Shown piece by piece: positions 1 to 11,028 of a DNA stretch of 64,000 bases. A program made the translations under genes and the position numbers. Positions within the stretch are counted from its first letter, which is position 1. Every line of letters begins with the position of its first letter. The DNA is from Scilla litardierei (lineage: Eukaryota; Streptophyta; Magnoliopsida; Asparagales; Asparagaceae). The notes under the pieces were generated by a model that worked only from the letters and a program-made list of their open reading frames with translations, did no database searches and was not told the DNA's origin. The stretch covers positions 6,029,878-6,093,877 of the forward strand of contig CM061139.1 in NCBI GenBank assembly GCA_030789695.1, in the 5' to 3' direction.

Positions 1-1729
1 TCTCCATATCTCCGCAACCAGTCAGCTCTCCCGCCCACTCCCCCGCATCCCCCACATCTTCCACCGAGGAGGACGAGGACGATTCCTCTCCTGCTTTTTG
101 ATTCCATTTTTTTTTTCTGACCTCCCCCTTGCATATCTCTGCATTTTCATGATCATATCATTTCGCTAGCATTGTCGTGTCTAGCTTGGGGGAAGTCAAT
201 TTTTCTGTGTGCTGTCGTGTGATGTTTTCTTTGTGTGCTTGTTATATATGTTGTGTCGTGTGATTTTCTATCTTTATTTTCTGTTCATATGTCGTGTTGT
301 GTGATTTTCTTTATTTTTCAGTTTCGTATGTGTGTTTTTCTTGTTTTTCATTTCTTTTTGTGTCGGTGCGTATCCCCCCCCCAATTTTATTTGCCCTCCC
401 GTATTTACTCTTATTGTATTGAGGGCAATTCAAGTTTCAGCTTGGGATGTCACACTTCGTGCGTCATTTGCGTCTTTTTCTTCGTTTTTGAGTCGTTTTC
501 ATCGTGTTTTTATTTTTCCTTTTCTTCTTTTTATCTCTTTCTCCTAGAGATGACCCCTATGATGAATTGCCACAAAAATCACACACACACCTAGCATGGA
601 TTCGATAATCACATTCACTAACCCTAGGAAGCCGAGTCCTCTTGCATCTCACGCATCGTGGGTCCACTTAGCTTTTTTGTGAGTCGTGTGTCGTGCCTAG
701 CTGTTTGGTGTGCTTCTACTTTGTGATTTTGATTTATATACCTGTCCAGGAATGACCCATAGATTATCATGCTTCGATTTGAATATGCGGTATTTACTCC
801 TCCTGTCTGCTTCTGTATGCATGAATATATATATATCGTCTGCTTCATTTCGTATGTGTCGGGATTCCACAATTAGGACTAGGATAATCCATTTAGTCTA
901 CGCTCTGATTAGCGAAAAATCTCCTTTGCCCAAGTGTTTAGAATCCGATTTCTTTTTTATTTTACTTGGTTCAAATCCCCTCGTCATGTACCATTCTCCC
1001 ACTTGGGAGAGTACACACGTGTATATACCTCAAAATCAAAAAACCAAAAAAAAGAGAGAAAAGAAAACCCCAAAAAATATATATATATAATACATATGTA
1101 TAGCCAAAAGCCCAAAAAAATACATATATCCAAAACCCAAAAAAATGTGTTTGTGAATATTTTCCTACCTACCGAGAATAAAGGGAAGGCGAGAATTTGC
1201 ACTGAGTGTTCTACTCCACATCATCTCAACCCCCCATCGCTTTCGAAAACACTTGAAATATGGAATTTCTAGCTATTATCTAGGCGATAGTGTAGTGATG
1301 TCCAAGTCCCTAGCTGTGGAGTCCCTGACACATGATACGTTTCGATTCTTACCTTCTTCTCATGCATGCTTGAGCTATATATTCACCGCTTATTTCAAAT
1401 CGAATCGATATTTAGGTCTTTTCTTGGATTTGTGTATATGGAGCTTATTGCACAATGTAGATAGTGACACCGTCTACTAGCACACGACCACACTCACTCG
1501 CGCTTCACCGCTTGGCCCCACGACCCTTGTCTGGACTCGTATTCCTTGGTTTAGTGTTGTGATTTGGCGTTTGCTTGCTTCGTATGGCGTTTTTGATTTT
1601 GTTAGCCCTGATGGACGATTTAGGATTTAGAGTTCTCTTTTTCTCTCTTTCTCTCTATTTTCTCCCTCTGAGCTCTCTCACTCGTCTTCCTCGAGGACGA
1701 GGAAGGGTTCAGCTTAGGGGATTTTGACG
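1..1729 (+). mobile_element. 3' noncoding internal tail of Athila/Tat-like family A (copy A1)
   Basis: This stretch matches, in reverse complement, the tail of element A2 near 58890-60600. Shared landmarks are the Ser/Pro-coding start with a GAGGAGGACGAGG run at 65-80, AGCTTGGGGGAA at 184-195, a GAGGGCAATTCAAG segment at 420-434, the A-rich CAAAAAACC tract at 1030-1150, and the purine-rich CGAGGACGAGGAAGGG at 1691-1706 followed by AGCTTAGGGG just before the LTR. Such repeated polypurine motifs are typical of the 3' end of Athila/Tat elements. Open frames here (for example 235-594) are low complexity and not convincing genes. The 5' part of the element lies outside the window. Confidence 0.75.
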
Positions 1730-1973
1730 TGTGTTTATATTTCATATATTCACGCACGTCTTCTTTTGTGTTTTTCCGTTATTTTTCGCCGTCCCGTGTC
1801 CGTTTTCTCGTATTTTCTAGTTTTCTTTCACTTCTCCGTGTTTTTGCGTGTTTGTAGGAGTTTTCCGGCGTAGGGGACACATAACGAAGGTATCATAAGT
1901 CCCCGGAGCAACGGGAGGAGTCACGCGTGATCCAAGGGGTCAAACGACCAAGATTTCTATCTTTCAGCCCCCC

Positions 1974-2420
1974 ACCCGATCGGTTGGATACAGCCAACCG
2001 ATCGGCTGATGCATGCGTGCACGACCCGCACAGCAGCTGAAGGAAAGTGAGCATCAACCGACCGGGTCGACGACCGGTTCAGCCCAACAAACTTCTCGGG
2101 AAATTGAAGCTGAATTCCAATCGATCAGGTGACCTTCACCCGATCGGTTCATCTGTAGCAGATTCCCGCAAGAGACGACCCGGAGAGCTCACCCGACGGC
2201 CAATTGACCGTGCCAAAACATCGCAAGTCTCTGTCTTTTGGGCGACTTTTCCAACCGATCGGTTGATTTATCAACCGATCGGTTCACTCGATGATCGCAA
2301 GATCCAAACAACGAGCCTCTTGCGCCAACCGACCGTGTCGCGTGATCGGGTGAAGTTTCTGAAGACTGCTGCCGAAGATCGTAGCAGCTCACCCGATCGA
2401 TTGATCCTTCAACAGATCGG
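1974..2420. repeat. U3 palindrome array of family A (CAACCGATCGGTTG type)
   Basis: About eleven copies of a 14-16 bp palindrome built on CGATCG lie here. Examples are CACCCGATCGGTTG at 1973, CCAACCGATCGG at 1993, CACCCGATCGGTTC at 2138, CCAACCGATCGGTTGA at 2251 and CAACCGATCGGTTC at 2271. Spacing is irregular (20-60 bp) and the sequence between sites is unrelated, so this is not a tandem repeat. The array stops just upstream of the TATA box. The same motif occurs at the same place in both A2 LTRs. Confidence 0.85.
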
Positions 2421-2425
2421 TTTTC

Positions 2426-2438
2426 TATATATATATAA
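2426..2438 (+). promoter_or_regulatory. Putative TATA box of LTR A1
   Basis: TATATATATAAG lies immediately after the last palindrome and before the conserved transcribed part of the LTR. The equivalent TATTTATAAG in the A2 LTRs sits in the same position on the minus strand. The function is inferred from sequence and place only. Confidence 0.6.
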
Positions 2439-3752
2439 GCCCTAGGTTTTCAGAAACTGGAGCTGATTATTTTTCTGTCTTTTTTCCCTATTGTGACGGC
2501 GGGAATTTTTTGGTTATTTGTAAGTGTTCAGATCTTTGTCAAACTTTGATATTATCTTAATTGCATTACTACTATTGCATTTCAATTGCCTGATTATGTT
2601 TTTAACGGTCGATTTTCATTTAGATTGCTTTTTAGATAAAATGTGTAAGTAGTTCCCAAATCCGGGATTTTGGTGGAAACCCCTTCGTGGGTTCTCCCTA
2701 ATGCGTCCATAGGACTAGGATATCGATAGGGAATAGGAATCTATTGGTTACGCTGGGTGTTTTATTGTCATCGGCGGGAAAAAGACCGCCTTTGATCGTT
2801 GGGCCAAGGGGGAATAAACTTGGCGGTTGACTCCCTAGCCATAGCTCACGCCCTTAGCGTAGACATCGAATCCTAGCGCGTGAAAACGGCAGGACGAGAT
2901 GTTGGGAGTTATCATTGCGAGCTTAGTGCTCCCGGAGTTGGTAAGTGTTAATGGACATGAGAATGCCCACTGACTGAACCTGGGTAGTCCGACGTATCAT
3001 CCTGGGCACCGACCGGAATATCGGGCCCATGGGACGCTGGTATCACTCTTAGAGGCAACGTCTCACCATTAAACCCTAATTCCAATCGTTGTCCTATCCG
3101 CCGGTCGCAGTAGCGAGAACACATGATAGGGTGGAAACCGAAGTCCCGGGTTTTCCTTTATATTGTTTATCATTCGTATCCATTTTCCGTGACAACCCAT
3201 CTATGGATTCGGGCTAGCTCACCCATAGGGTGAATTCGGTCCCTTCTGACACAAGCACAACCACGCCTCCCTGAGTTCGACCCCCAAGCCACGCTACAAC
3301 ACCGTGCGCTTGCGGTTATAAATATTTAAATCTCGCGCCCCAATCCTATTGCGCACTTGCATGATCACGAAACAAAGATCTAGGGACGTCAGGTTCTAGC
3401 TTGTGTTATTATAGACTTGTGTAGCGAGAGAGCGTGCACCGGTTCTCAACATAGTTGCGACAATTTCACCCAAAACCAAGAGTTAGTAATTAGGAATTGA
3501 TGTTCACATTGATACTCGAAAATCTATAGTGGGGATTCCCAAGTCCTAGGCATTTCTTATTAATTGAATTACAACCGATATCTCTACACGTTTGTGACAT
3601 ACACATTCCTTCACCATCATTCAAATCTATGCTACGTACCAAGATAATACCAACAAACCTACCCATGATTCAATACCTGCTCAACACTTAACTGTGTGCT
3701 TGCGGTAAAACTACATTGTTTTCTGAGTACATCAGGACATCGAGCAAGTTTT

Positions 3753-3770
3753 TGGCATCGTTGCTGGGAA
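3753..3770 (+). other. Primer binding site, tRNA-Asp type (element A1)
   Basis: TGGCATCGTTGCTGGGAA is a two- or three-base variant of TGGCGCCGTTGCCGGGGA, which is complementary to the 3' end of plant tRNA-Asp and is the usual primer site of Athila/Tat elements. It starts a few bases after the LTR terminus and is followed by gag. Confidence 0.8.
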
Positions 3771-3852
3771 GGCCTCAGTATATATTTTTTCTTCGTTACT
3801 TTTATTTTCCTCTATTGTATTAACATTCTCTGCAGATTCTCTTCCTCTGTGC

Positions 3853-5600
3853 ATGAACACACGATCAAGGGCCATTGACAGCTTGACATACTTTGATCCA
3901 AAATTGAGCAAACTGCAAGGACACTTAGGGCAGAAAAGAGGCATATTCTAGAGGATAGAAAGATGGCAGCTGAGAATCATGCTACGAGGAATGCCAGAGT
4001 TATTTCTTTTCGGGACTGGCTTACTCCAAACAACTCTGCAACATCATCCATTCTTATGCCAGAGGTGCCACCTAACAAGAATTTTAAGCTAAAAACATGA
4101 ACTAGTCGTGTTGATGCAACAAGATCCATTCTATGGGCATGCACATGAGAATACACATAATCATATTCAAATGTTCTTAGCGAAGTGCGCTACTTTTTAG
4201 GTTACCAATGTATCATAGGATGCCATCCATCTGCAGCTTTTTCCTTTTACACTCAAGGACATGGCTTTGTATTGGCTCAGGTCACAGGCGAACGATACAG
4301 TCACTACATGGAACGATCTTGTAGGTGCCTTCATTAATAAATTCTATCCACCATTAAAGACTGTCAGATTGAGAAATTATTTGATGTCATTCAAGGAAGG
4401 ACCCCCATGAATCTTTATACAAAGTATGTGAGCGATTCACAGATCTTCAACACCAGTGCCCCCACCACAGTATCAATGACTGGAAGTTAGTTCATAGCTT
4501 CTACAATGGGTTGAAACAAGATACAAAGAAGATTATAGATGCCACCGCTAATGGGACGATCTTGGCAAAGACTCCCGAAGAGGCCATGATACTACTTGAA
4601 GAGATGGCCTCTAACAATCAATAGTGGAACAATGAGAGGGCCTAATCATCATCATCAAAGCCAGCTAGCATTTATGAGGCCAAAGCAGTGGCGGATGCTC
4701 TACCTAGAGTGGTAGATAGAATAGAGAAGAAGCTGAGTGAGCCGTCTAATGCTCAAGATACGTCATCTGATAGAAGTATGATTGACTGGCAAGGTCAATG
4801 ACAAGTCATGTATATTGGAGCTGAGAAATGAGGAACTTGTGGAGCAGGTTCAATATATTTCAGATTATAAGCCTGGGAGTGAAAGCAATGCATCTTGGGT
4901 GAATCTAGCTTGGAAGACTTACCCCAGATTTTCTTATGCAAGTAATAATGGAGCTTTGAATCCTCCTCAACAACAACCACCCCAGTAACAACAAGTTCAC
5001 CCACCACCTCAGTAGCAACAATTTCAGTATAGGCCACCACAGTAGCAACAATTTTAGCAGAGGCAGCAGGTGTGGCATTATAGACCCCCCCGGTTATAAT
5101 CAAAGTTGGCGGCCGTAATACCCACAGCTGGCGCCACAAAAGTCTGCGCATGATACCAAGGTTGAGGAGTTTATAGCTACACAAGAGAAGATCAATGCTA
5201 AGTTGTTAGCGGGCTAGAAAAATCTCAACACTATTATTGCACAGTTGGCAGAACAAATGACTATGTTGGCTAGAGCCTAAAGCCAATTGCCAGTACAACC
5301 AAAAGTGAATCCAAGGAGCAACACTGGCCACATTAATGTCGTAGTGACGGTGACTACTAGAGACGGGAAGGATACGACGCCTGTTATGATCCAAGCTCCA
5401 TCTTCCAAACAAGCCATTCCGGTTGAGATTGACGGAGATAAAGAAGCTGAGGGACCCACGTTGGTAATTGATGGAGATGATAAATCTGAAAATTTTAAGC
5501 CCCAGAAAGAGAGAGTTTATGTGCCACCTACTACATTTCCTCAAAGGTTGGCAAAGGCAATGTTGGAGAAAAAGTTTGCCTACTTTCTGGAGTACTTGTG
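3853..5600 (+). pseudogene. Decayed Athila/Tat-type gag
   Basis: Translation from the ATG at 3853 starts MNTRSRAIDSLTYFDP. After frame changes it shows the usual gag landmarks of Athila/Tat elements: WNDLVGAFINKFYPP and LKTVRLRNYLMSF around 4305-4395, then QCPHHSINDWK, SFYNGL and DATANGT followed by LLEEMASNNQ up to about 4620. A Gln-rich stretch with several stop codons follows at 4960-5100. A later open segment (5287-5601) covers the C-terminal part that leads to the protease. Many stops and frameshifts show that it is dead. In a live element this protein would form the cytoplasmic particle shell. Confidence 0.8.
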
Positions 5601-6378
5601 AGGCCTTAGTCTAAATATCACGTTCATAGATGCCATTATTGAGATCCTGACATATGCAAAGTTTCTGAAAGACTTCATTACGGGATGGAAAATGACAGAG
5701 AAGATCATGCTAGCTGAACAAGGAACATGGTTCATCAACAAGGACAAGAGGCCAAAGAAGCTCAAGGACCTCCGGTAGCTTCAGAATTCCATGCACTTTA
5801 ATGCATACTAGGCGGAGTCCCCCCTTCAGAATGCTCGAGTTGATTTGGGGGCGAGAGTCAGTCTCATGCCCCTCACTTTGTTTAAGAAATTGAATACGTG
5901 GACCGATCTGAAGCCCACCGACATGAAGATACAACTAGCTGACAGACGTATCATTAGACTAGTTGGGATAGCTAAAAATGTGCCATTGCAAATAATAGGT
6001 GGACTTTGTGTGCCATGTGACTTCGTCATTGTGGACGTGAAGGAAGTAGGAGATACATCGCTTATACATGGCTGCCCTTTCTTGGCCATAGTTGGAGTCA
6101 TTATAGATGTACATGAAGGAACATTGGCACTCCATGTTGGGAACATTGAGGTTGAATTCCATCTCCCGCGAGCTATGAAGAATCAGTCGACAATTGAAGA
6201 GAATGATTACGTAGACCTACTTGAAGAGGTCATTGAAGAAGCCACTCTTTACATAGTCAAGACCTTGCTTGTGGAGGATTCTGATGGGGAGCCAATTTCT
6301 GAAAAGATTTCCCAAATTGAAGACACCCCAGACCCCTCACCGATTAAGATGAGAACAACACTAACATCATTAGGATAA
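5601..6378 (+). pseudogene. Athila/Tat-type aspartic protease remnant
   Basis: The segment before the protease reads AKFLKDFITG and KKLKDL, which is the typical link between gag and protease in Athila/Tat polyproteins. The protease core follows with the active-site signature DLGARVSLMP at about 5839-5868 (the usual DLGAS/DSGA motif, with Arg where Ser or Thr normally stands), then the flap-like region and the conserved IHGCPFLA at 6061-6084. The open frame 5845-6378 continues through an acidic C-terminal part. Reverse transcriptase, RNase H and integrase are all missing downstream, so the polyprotein is truncated. It acts, when intact, in Gag-Pol maturation. Confidence 0.8.
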
Positions 6379-6955
6379 GAGAGCTCTGCAAACTCTCTTT
6401 CAGGAAGCATCCAAAGCACATGCCACCGGTGAAGACACCGACATCACTGAAGAAGAACATGGAGCCTTTAAAGGCTAGAAGCCAACTTGTGGGGTGTCAT
6501 CTCCCACCATTATGAAAAAGGAGACGCTACATGAGGAGACCACGTAAGAAAACATTGAGCGTTCAAAGCCCACTAGTCTGTTAGTCAAATTTGCCACGCG
6601 TATCTCCTATGCGCCGAATATCACGCGCTGAACATAAACCATAATGGGTCGAGCTTAAGACCATAAACGAGATCTTATCGCGAGGCAACCTGACATTTCT
6701 ATCTTAGTTTTAGCTCATTCTTAGTTTTTAATTTATTTAAATTTACAAAAAAATAATCGATAGATCCAGAGCTAGGAAAATTTCTGATATTGTGCGATGT
6801 TTTATCTGCAGGGAGAAGACCATAATGATGACAATATAATGGAGAGCACACATGATGAAGGAGATCTGTGCCATGAAGGAGTTTGAACGAGAAAAGAAGG
6901 AGGAATTTGAAGAAAGAAAACAAGAAAGAAGATGGAGAGCAACATAACCTGGAGC
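6379..6955 (+). mobile_element. Post-pol spacer of an Athila/Tat element, pol deleted
   Basis: There is no gene here. The stretch AAGACCATAAACGAG followed by CGCGAGGCAACCTGA at 6657-6693 matches the motif (GACGTTAAACAAGCGC...GGGAGGCAACCC) that usually follows integrase in Athila/Tat elements. About 3 kb of pol has therefore been deleted between the protease and this point. An A/T-rich and then purine-rich stretch (6880-6945) follows; it resembles the start of the H LTR near 17800. Confidence 0.6.
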
Positions 6956-7420
6956 TAGAAAATTAGCCCCACTCAGTCGAATGAGACCCTCACTTGTCCG
7001 AGTGAGACCCTCACTCGAGACCCTCACTTGTCCAAGTGAGAATAATGATAAGAAAAGTATAAAAACTCAACTTTGTAAATTTATATCACTCGACCGAGTG
7101 ACTATGTCACTTGATCAATCAGATCCTTGCAGTTGAACCTGAAAAACCAATGCTATGTGAAGTCATCTCACTCGATCGAGTGATTAGTTCACTCGACCGA
7201 GTGACTTGACCACTCAACCGAGTGGGAAACTATAGAGAAAATCCTAAAAATGACGTGTTGTCTCATTTTCCGACTCGACCGAGTGACGCATCTCATTCAG
7301 TCGAGTAACTCAATCCAGCCGCGCCCTTTGGAATCAACTTTTTCTTTCGCTCTGAGTCACTCGACCTAATGACTAAAGTCACTCGACCGAGTGACCTAAG
7401 TCGGCGGGCCTTTTAAAAGG
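6956..7420. repeat. Palindrome array, CACTCGACCGAGTG type (region J)
   Basis: About ten copies or half copies of CACTCGACCGAGTG lie here, for example at 7088, 7168, 7190, 7270 and 7380, with variants CACTCAGTCGAATGAG and CACTCGATCGAGTG. The array runs up to CCTTTTAAAAGGGG at about 7410, a possible TATA-like element. The sequence between the motifs differs from the H LTR array at 17881, so the two regions share the motif but not the backbone. Confidence 0.75.
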
Positions 7421-7917
7421 GGTGAAAATTGAGCTCGATCGAGCTCATTCTCATTCAATATTAACTAGCCCCAATCCCCTTGAAGCTCTAAAGCACTCGA
7501 TCGAGCCACTGCCTGACTCGATCTCACCGCTACCTCTGACCACCTCCGGCCACCCTACTCCGGCCACCTCAGACCTCCCACCTCTCTATCAAACCCCAAT
7601 TCACATCCTATCTATTCCCCTACCTCCCGTAAGCCCTAATTTAACCCCAAATCCCAATTAACCATATCAATCTCCATATTTTCTTGATCATCCCAATTAA
7701 TTCAAATTTTCAATGCTAATTTATACTTTTTATGGAACAAATAAGCTTGGTGGAGATCAATTACGAGCATTTGGGAGATAGAGCTTCAAGGAATCATCTA
7801 CACCTTAGACATCGCGTGGGAGTCGCTTCGATTTCTTGGTACATTCGTTCCACTACATTTTTAAGCGATCGTATACATACATTTTCATGGAGTGCTCCAT
7901 ATTCATGGCATTACACT
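7421..7917 (+). other. Leader-like stretch between array J and ORF1
   Basis: This is about 500 bases of C-rich, then A/T-rich sequence. It contains more CTCGATCGAG motifs (7433-7445, 7496-7506) and no primer site. The open frame 7422-7661 is Pro/Leu/Ser-rich low complexity with no recognisable domain. It probably derives from an element leader. Confidence 0.4.
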
Positions 7918-8516
7918 ATGCCTCCACGGACTCGATCTAGGGGCAGGCAGCCTGCTGCCAAGAAGAAGAAGACCGATGACCCTGATGCGTCTTCTTTTGG
8001 GACAACACCTCCTTAACCACATAGCAACCCCACCCTGGCACACCCAGCACCACATGTACCACCAGCACTGCCACCACCACCCCTAGAGACGTGTGGGATC
8101 ACCTTCAGAGATGATGCACACCGCACCAAATTTGAGAGGATCTCCAAACGTCATATCATTCCCACTAGGTTCGCTCACATTCCTACACTAGAGTGCCTAG
8201 CGGTATTCTAAGGCCTACACAAGATTTATGATTATGTTGGTTGGGGCGACTTTTATCGGTGTCGGTGAACACCTATATTCGACACTTGAGGTCTTGAGTT
8301 TTATTCGTAGGACTCTTAGGGGCCACTCTTTCAGACTCATGGACCGTGAGTGTGAGATCACTCATGCCATGGCCCGTGCTTATTTTCACTGGCCCCCAAT
8401 CCCAGACCTTGACAGGGCATTTGGCCCTTGTCATCACATCCCCTCCGTCTTTTCTGCTGATGCATTTTGGGAGCTGATCACATGCATCCCATGCTTTGAA
8501 CCTAGTCGGGCGAAGG
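7918..8516 (+). pseudogene. Athila ORF1-like gene, 5' part, interrupted by element B1
   Basis: The ATG at 7918 opens MPPRTRSRGRQPAAKKKK, a basic N-terminus typical of Athila ORF1-like proteins. After stops and frame changes the text KFERISKRHIIPTRFAH (about 8130-8180) resembles the I-x-PTR segment of that family, then YDYVGWGDF and, in the frame 8228-8521, an EVLSFIRRTLRG segment like the usual LEFLSTL block. The reading frame is cut at 8516 by the LTR of B1 and resumes at 12892. The family assignment rests on remembered family patterns, so it is moderately secure. The role of ORF1 proteins is not established. Confidence 0.55.
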
Positions 8517-8811
8517 TGTAACGACTGCTTTTCATGTATCTGGATTTTATATATTATAATATATGTTTTGGTGGATTTTCTCCTCATGTGTGGTTTTCGT
8601 CTCCGTAGTTTTCATTTCCGATCGATTCGTCGTATTTTCTCGCTTCTTCCATAGGATTGTCGATTTCGAAGTAAGTCACTCGTGACGGGCTTCATAACGG
8701 TCATATCTAACTGTTAGATCAAGCCTATGAGTCTTAGGAATCGATCCCGGGGCCCCGCGCTCCGTGTCGGTACTTTTCTGTGCTCATTAGCCGGTGTAAG
8801 AAGGGCCACCG

Positions 8812-9210
8812 ACCGACTAGATGACGATCCAGTCGGTCGGCAATCCTTCTTGGACCGACTAGTTAGCTTTCTAAATTTCTCAGGAGTTACTGTTTATCGT
8901 TAGTCGGTCTAAGAACGTTGGTTGACCGACTAGGTTGCAAACTAGTCGGTCAGCAATGCTTCTTGAACCGACTAACTCATCAAATTATTTTTGTATCAGT
9001 TACTGTTTACTCTTAGTCGGTCTAAGAACGTTCATCGACCGACTAGATGCCAAACTAGTCGGTCAGTACTTGTTCATGGACCGACTAACTCTAGAATCCT
9101 ATTTTCGTTCAGGAGTTACTGTTTGCACTTAGTCGGTCTGCGTTGGTCGACCGACCGACTAGTTGCCAAACTAGTCGGTCAGTGGTTGCTCTTTGACCGA
9201 CTAACCAGTG
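8812..9210. repeat. U3 palindrome modules of family B (CTAGTCGGTC / GACCGACTAG)
   Basis: About fourteen copies of the 10-mer AGTCGGTC/GACCGACT lie here. Each full module reads TTAGTCGGTCTAAGAA..., GACCGACTAG, a 6-10 bp gap, CTAGTCGGTC, then GACCGACTAA, with about 110-120 bp per module. Both the inner pair and the outer pair are inverted repeats. The same modules are present in B2 (47735-48150) and, unexpectedly, in the copia-like LTR M (14518-15058). Confidence 0.9.
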
Positions 9211-9247
9211 TTAAAACCCTAATTTCTGGGCAGCCACCAGCCTAGCC

Positions 9248-9255
9248 TATTTAAA
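9248..9255 (+). promoter_or_regulatory. Putative TATA box of LTR B1
   Basis: TATTTAAA lies 35-40 bases after the last palindrome. The same box occurs in B2 at 47686-47693 on the minus strand. Confidence 0.6.
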
Positions 9256-11028
9256 CCCAACCCATTCGACTTCTTCTTCTCCAACACGACCCAAAACCCT
9301 AAAAAACTTCCCCCTTCAGCCCCCATCTTCCTCCAAGCTTCATTTCTCCATTCCAAGCCTCAAATCCATCATCCAATCCATCCATCCACTCTTTCTACCC
9401 CCTCATCTTCCCCACAATCTCACCCTCATCCATCAAATCCCCAAATCCCCCAAAACCCTAGTTTTCCCAAACTTCTCCGTTTGCTTCCAGATCTGAACCT
9501 AGGGTTCCCCGGAGTGTTTCTTCCGTCTTCTCTCGGTAAGAAATCGATCTATCGTTGTTTTCATAGCTTATTTATAATTTTATGAAACCCTAATTAATTT
9601 CATGTGTTTGGTGTTTGTTTCCCCCATAACAGCGATTTCCTCGTAGATTGGCGTCCGTGTGACGAAGTAGTCGTCATCCCCGGTGCTAGGCAAGTGAAAC
9701 TTGCCACTTAGGGTTTAGGCCATGTTTTAGGCCATTTGCATGTTGTAGGCGTAAAAGAGGCTAGGCGACGAAATGATACTCGCCTAGGCGCAAATTGGGG
9801 AACTAGCTTGACAACGAGGCTAGTTCCGACTTTTAGCATGTTGCACAATTACCATGTCATGTTTACTTTCAATTAACGGTACGCGAATATGTTCATGTCA
9901 TTGCATTTCGCCTGTCACGTTTAATTTAATTAACTGTACGCAAATAAATTGTCATGACCTCGCATTCTTTAGATATTGCTGTGATTGCGTAGCTTCGCTA
10001 CAATGTTGTGTTCCTGGCTCGTGTTCCAGAAGCGGGCCATGTGTTGGTTGATAGCCAATGCCCGAATTGCGTGTTCTGGCTAGGTGTTCCCTACGCCATA
10101 CTAGTGTTCCTGGCTCGTGACCAGAAGCGAGCATAATGAGTTGCTAACCCCAACGCTCGATACATTGAATTGTGAACTAAGAATGCGAGCTCAATGTGCG
10201 GGGCAACCCTAGGCTCACTAGATGAGCTCAATGTGCAGGGACCCCAGGCTCCATATCGTGTGAATATTGGGTAGTGTTTAGTGCCGATCGGTCTGAAATG
10301 CTATGCCATTCAGCGAATGGCGTAAACACCTACAAAATGTGAATGTATTGAATTGATAGTAGCTTGGCTACTCTTGTCTTGTCCCGATGATTGTTCTCTT
10401 GTACAAATTGTCTCGCCATGTTTTAATTGTGCACTCATGTTATAACTGCCATGTCATGCATACTAAACTGCTAGGTTGCTAGATGCCTCACTTTCAGTTT
10501 CCTTGCCCAAGTCTTTTTAGACTTGCTGACATGTGCCCCTTTACTATTTTGGGTGACACATGTTAGATCCTGAGCCCGAGTACCTCGTTGAGGACGAGGT
10601 GTTTGCCGACGCCGAGCCCGAGCTTGTGTTTGACGGGGAGTACGTGGACACTGGGGACCAGTCCTAGTGTCTTCGTGTGTTTTACTTTTGTTACACAGTT
10701 GTTTTGTTATCGGTGCGTGGCACCTATACTTTGCTTTGTTGTTGTCGTTTCTTTTGTTGGCCTTGTTCTGGGCCTTTAGACTCTTTTCTTTTAGCCTGGT
10801 GGCTTTTCTGGATGTTGAACTTATTTGTGATGTTGGACAATATTTGTGAGATGTGAATTTTATTTCAGTCTCTCCTTGTGTTATTATTGCTATTCTGTTG
10901 TGGTTACAGGGACCTGTTTTTGTATTGTGGACGCTTATCGGGTTTGGGGCTTCACAGCTTCACTCTCGTGCGGACCTTTTCACGTACTCGCCTCCATTTT
11001 AGGGAAGCGGGTCGTGACAGGTTTTAGT

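Larger units (their letters stand above)
1730..3746 (+). repeat. LTR of family A (copy A1), about 2.0 kb
   Basis: The LTR begins TGTGTTTATATT directly after a polypurine tract and ends ...GAGCA, followed at once by a tRNA-Asp-type primer site. It matches the A2 LTRs at 56888-58887 and 62251-64000 in reverse complement, but the copies are clearly diverged. In order it contains a palindrome array, a TATA box and a long conserved transcribed part with blocks such as CGGGCCCATGGGACGCTGG near 3022-3042. It is preceded by internal-tail sequence and followed by a primer site plus gag, so it sits between two internal regions rather than flanking host DNA. Confidence 0.8.
8517..11019 (+). repeat. 5' LTR of chromovirus B1 (2503 bp)
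   Basis: The LTR starts TGTAACGACTGC and ends GGGTCGTGACA, and matches the B2 3' LTR at 45918-48422 (2505 bp, minus strand) end to end. It carries a four-module CTAGTCGGTC array, a TATA box at 9248, a long C/T-rich leader (9260-9500) and a GGTAAG-like site at 9535. It inserted into an ORF1 gene; the five bases before it are GAAGG and the matching bases after the element are CAAGG at 12892. Confidence 0.9.

Noticed and set aside
235..594. 119-aa Phe/Ser/Cys-rich open frame
   Set aside because: It is T-rich low-complexity sequence in the noncoding tail of family A; the counterpart in A2 has a different reading frame.
2047..2445. 132-aa Arg/Ser/Pro-rich open frame
   Set aside because: It is coded by the palindrome array of LTR A1; the repeated R-P-I/T-D residues simply reflect CCGATCGG motifs.
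2640..3340. Possible structured RNA gene (conserved GC-rich blocks)
   Set aside because: The same blocks occur in all A LTRs (57050-57520, 62440-62930), so they belong to the LTR; no tRNA or rRNA pattern was seen.
8812..9210. Satellite or tandem-repeat interpretation of the palindrome arrays
   Set aside because: Only the short motifs recur; the sequence between them is not repeated with a constant period except loosely in the B/M modules.
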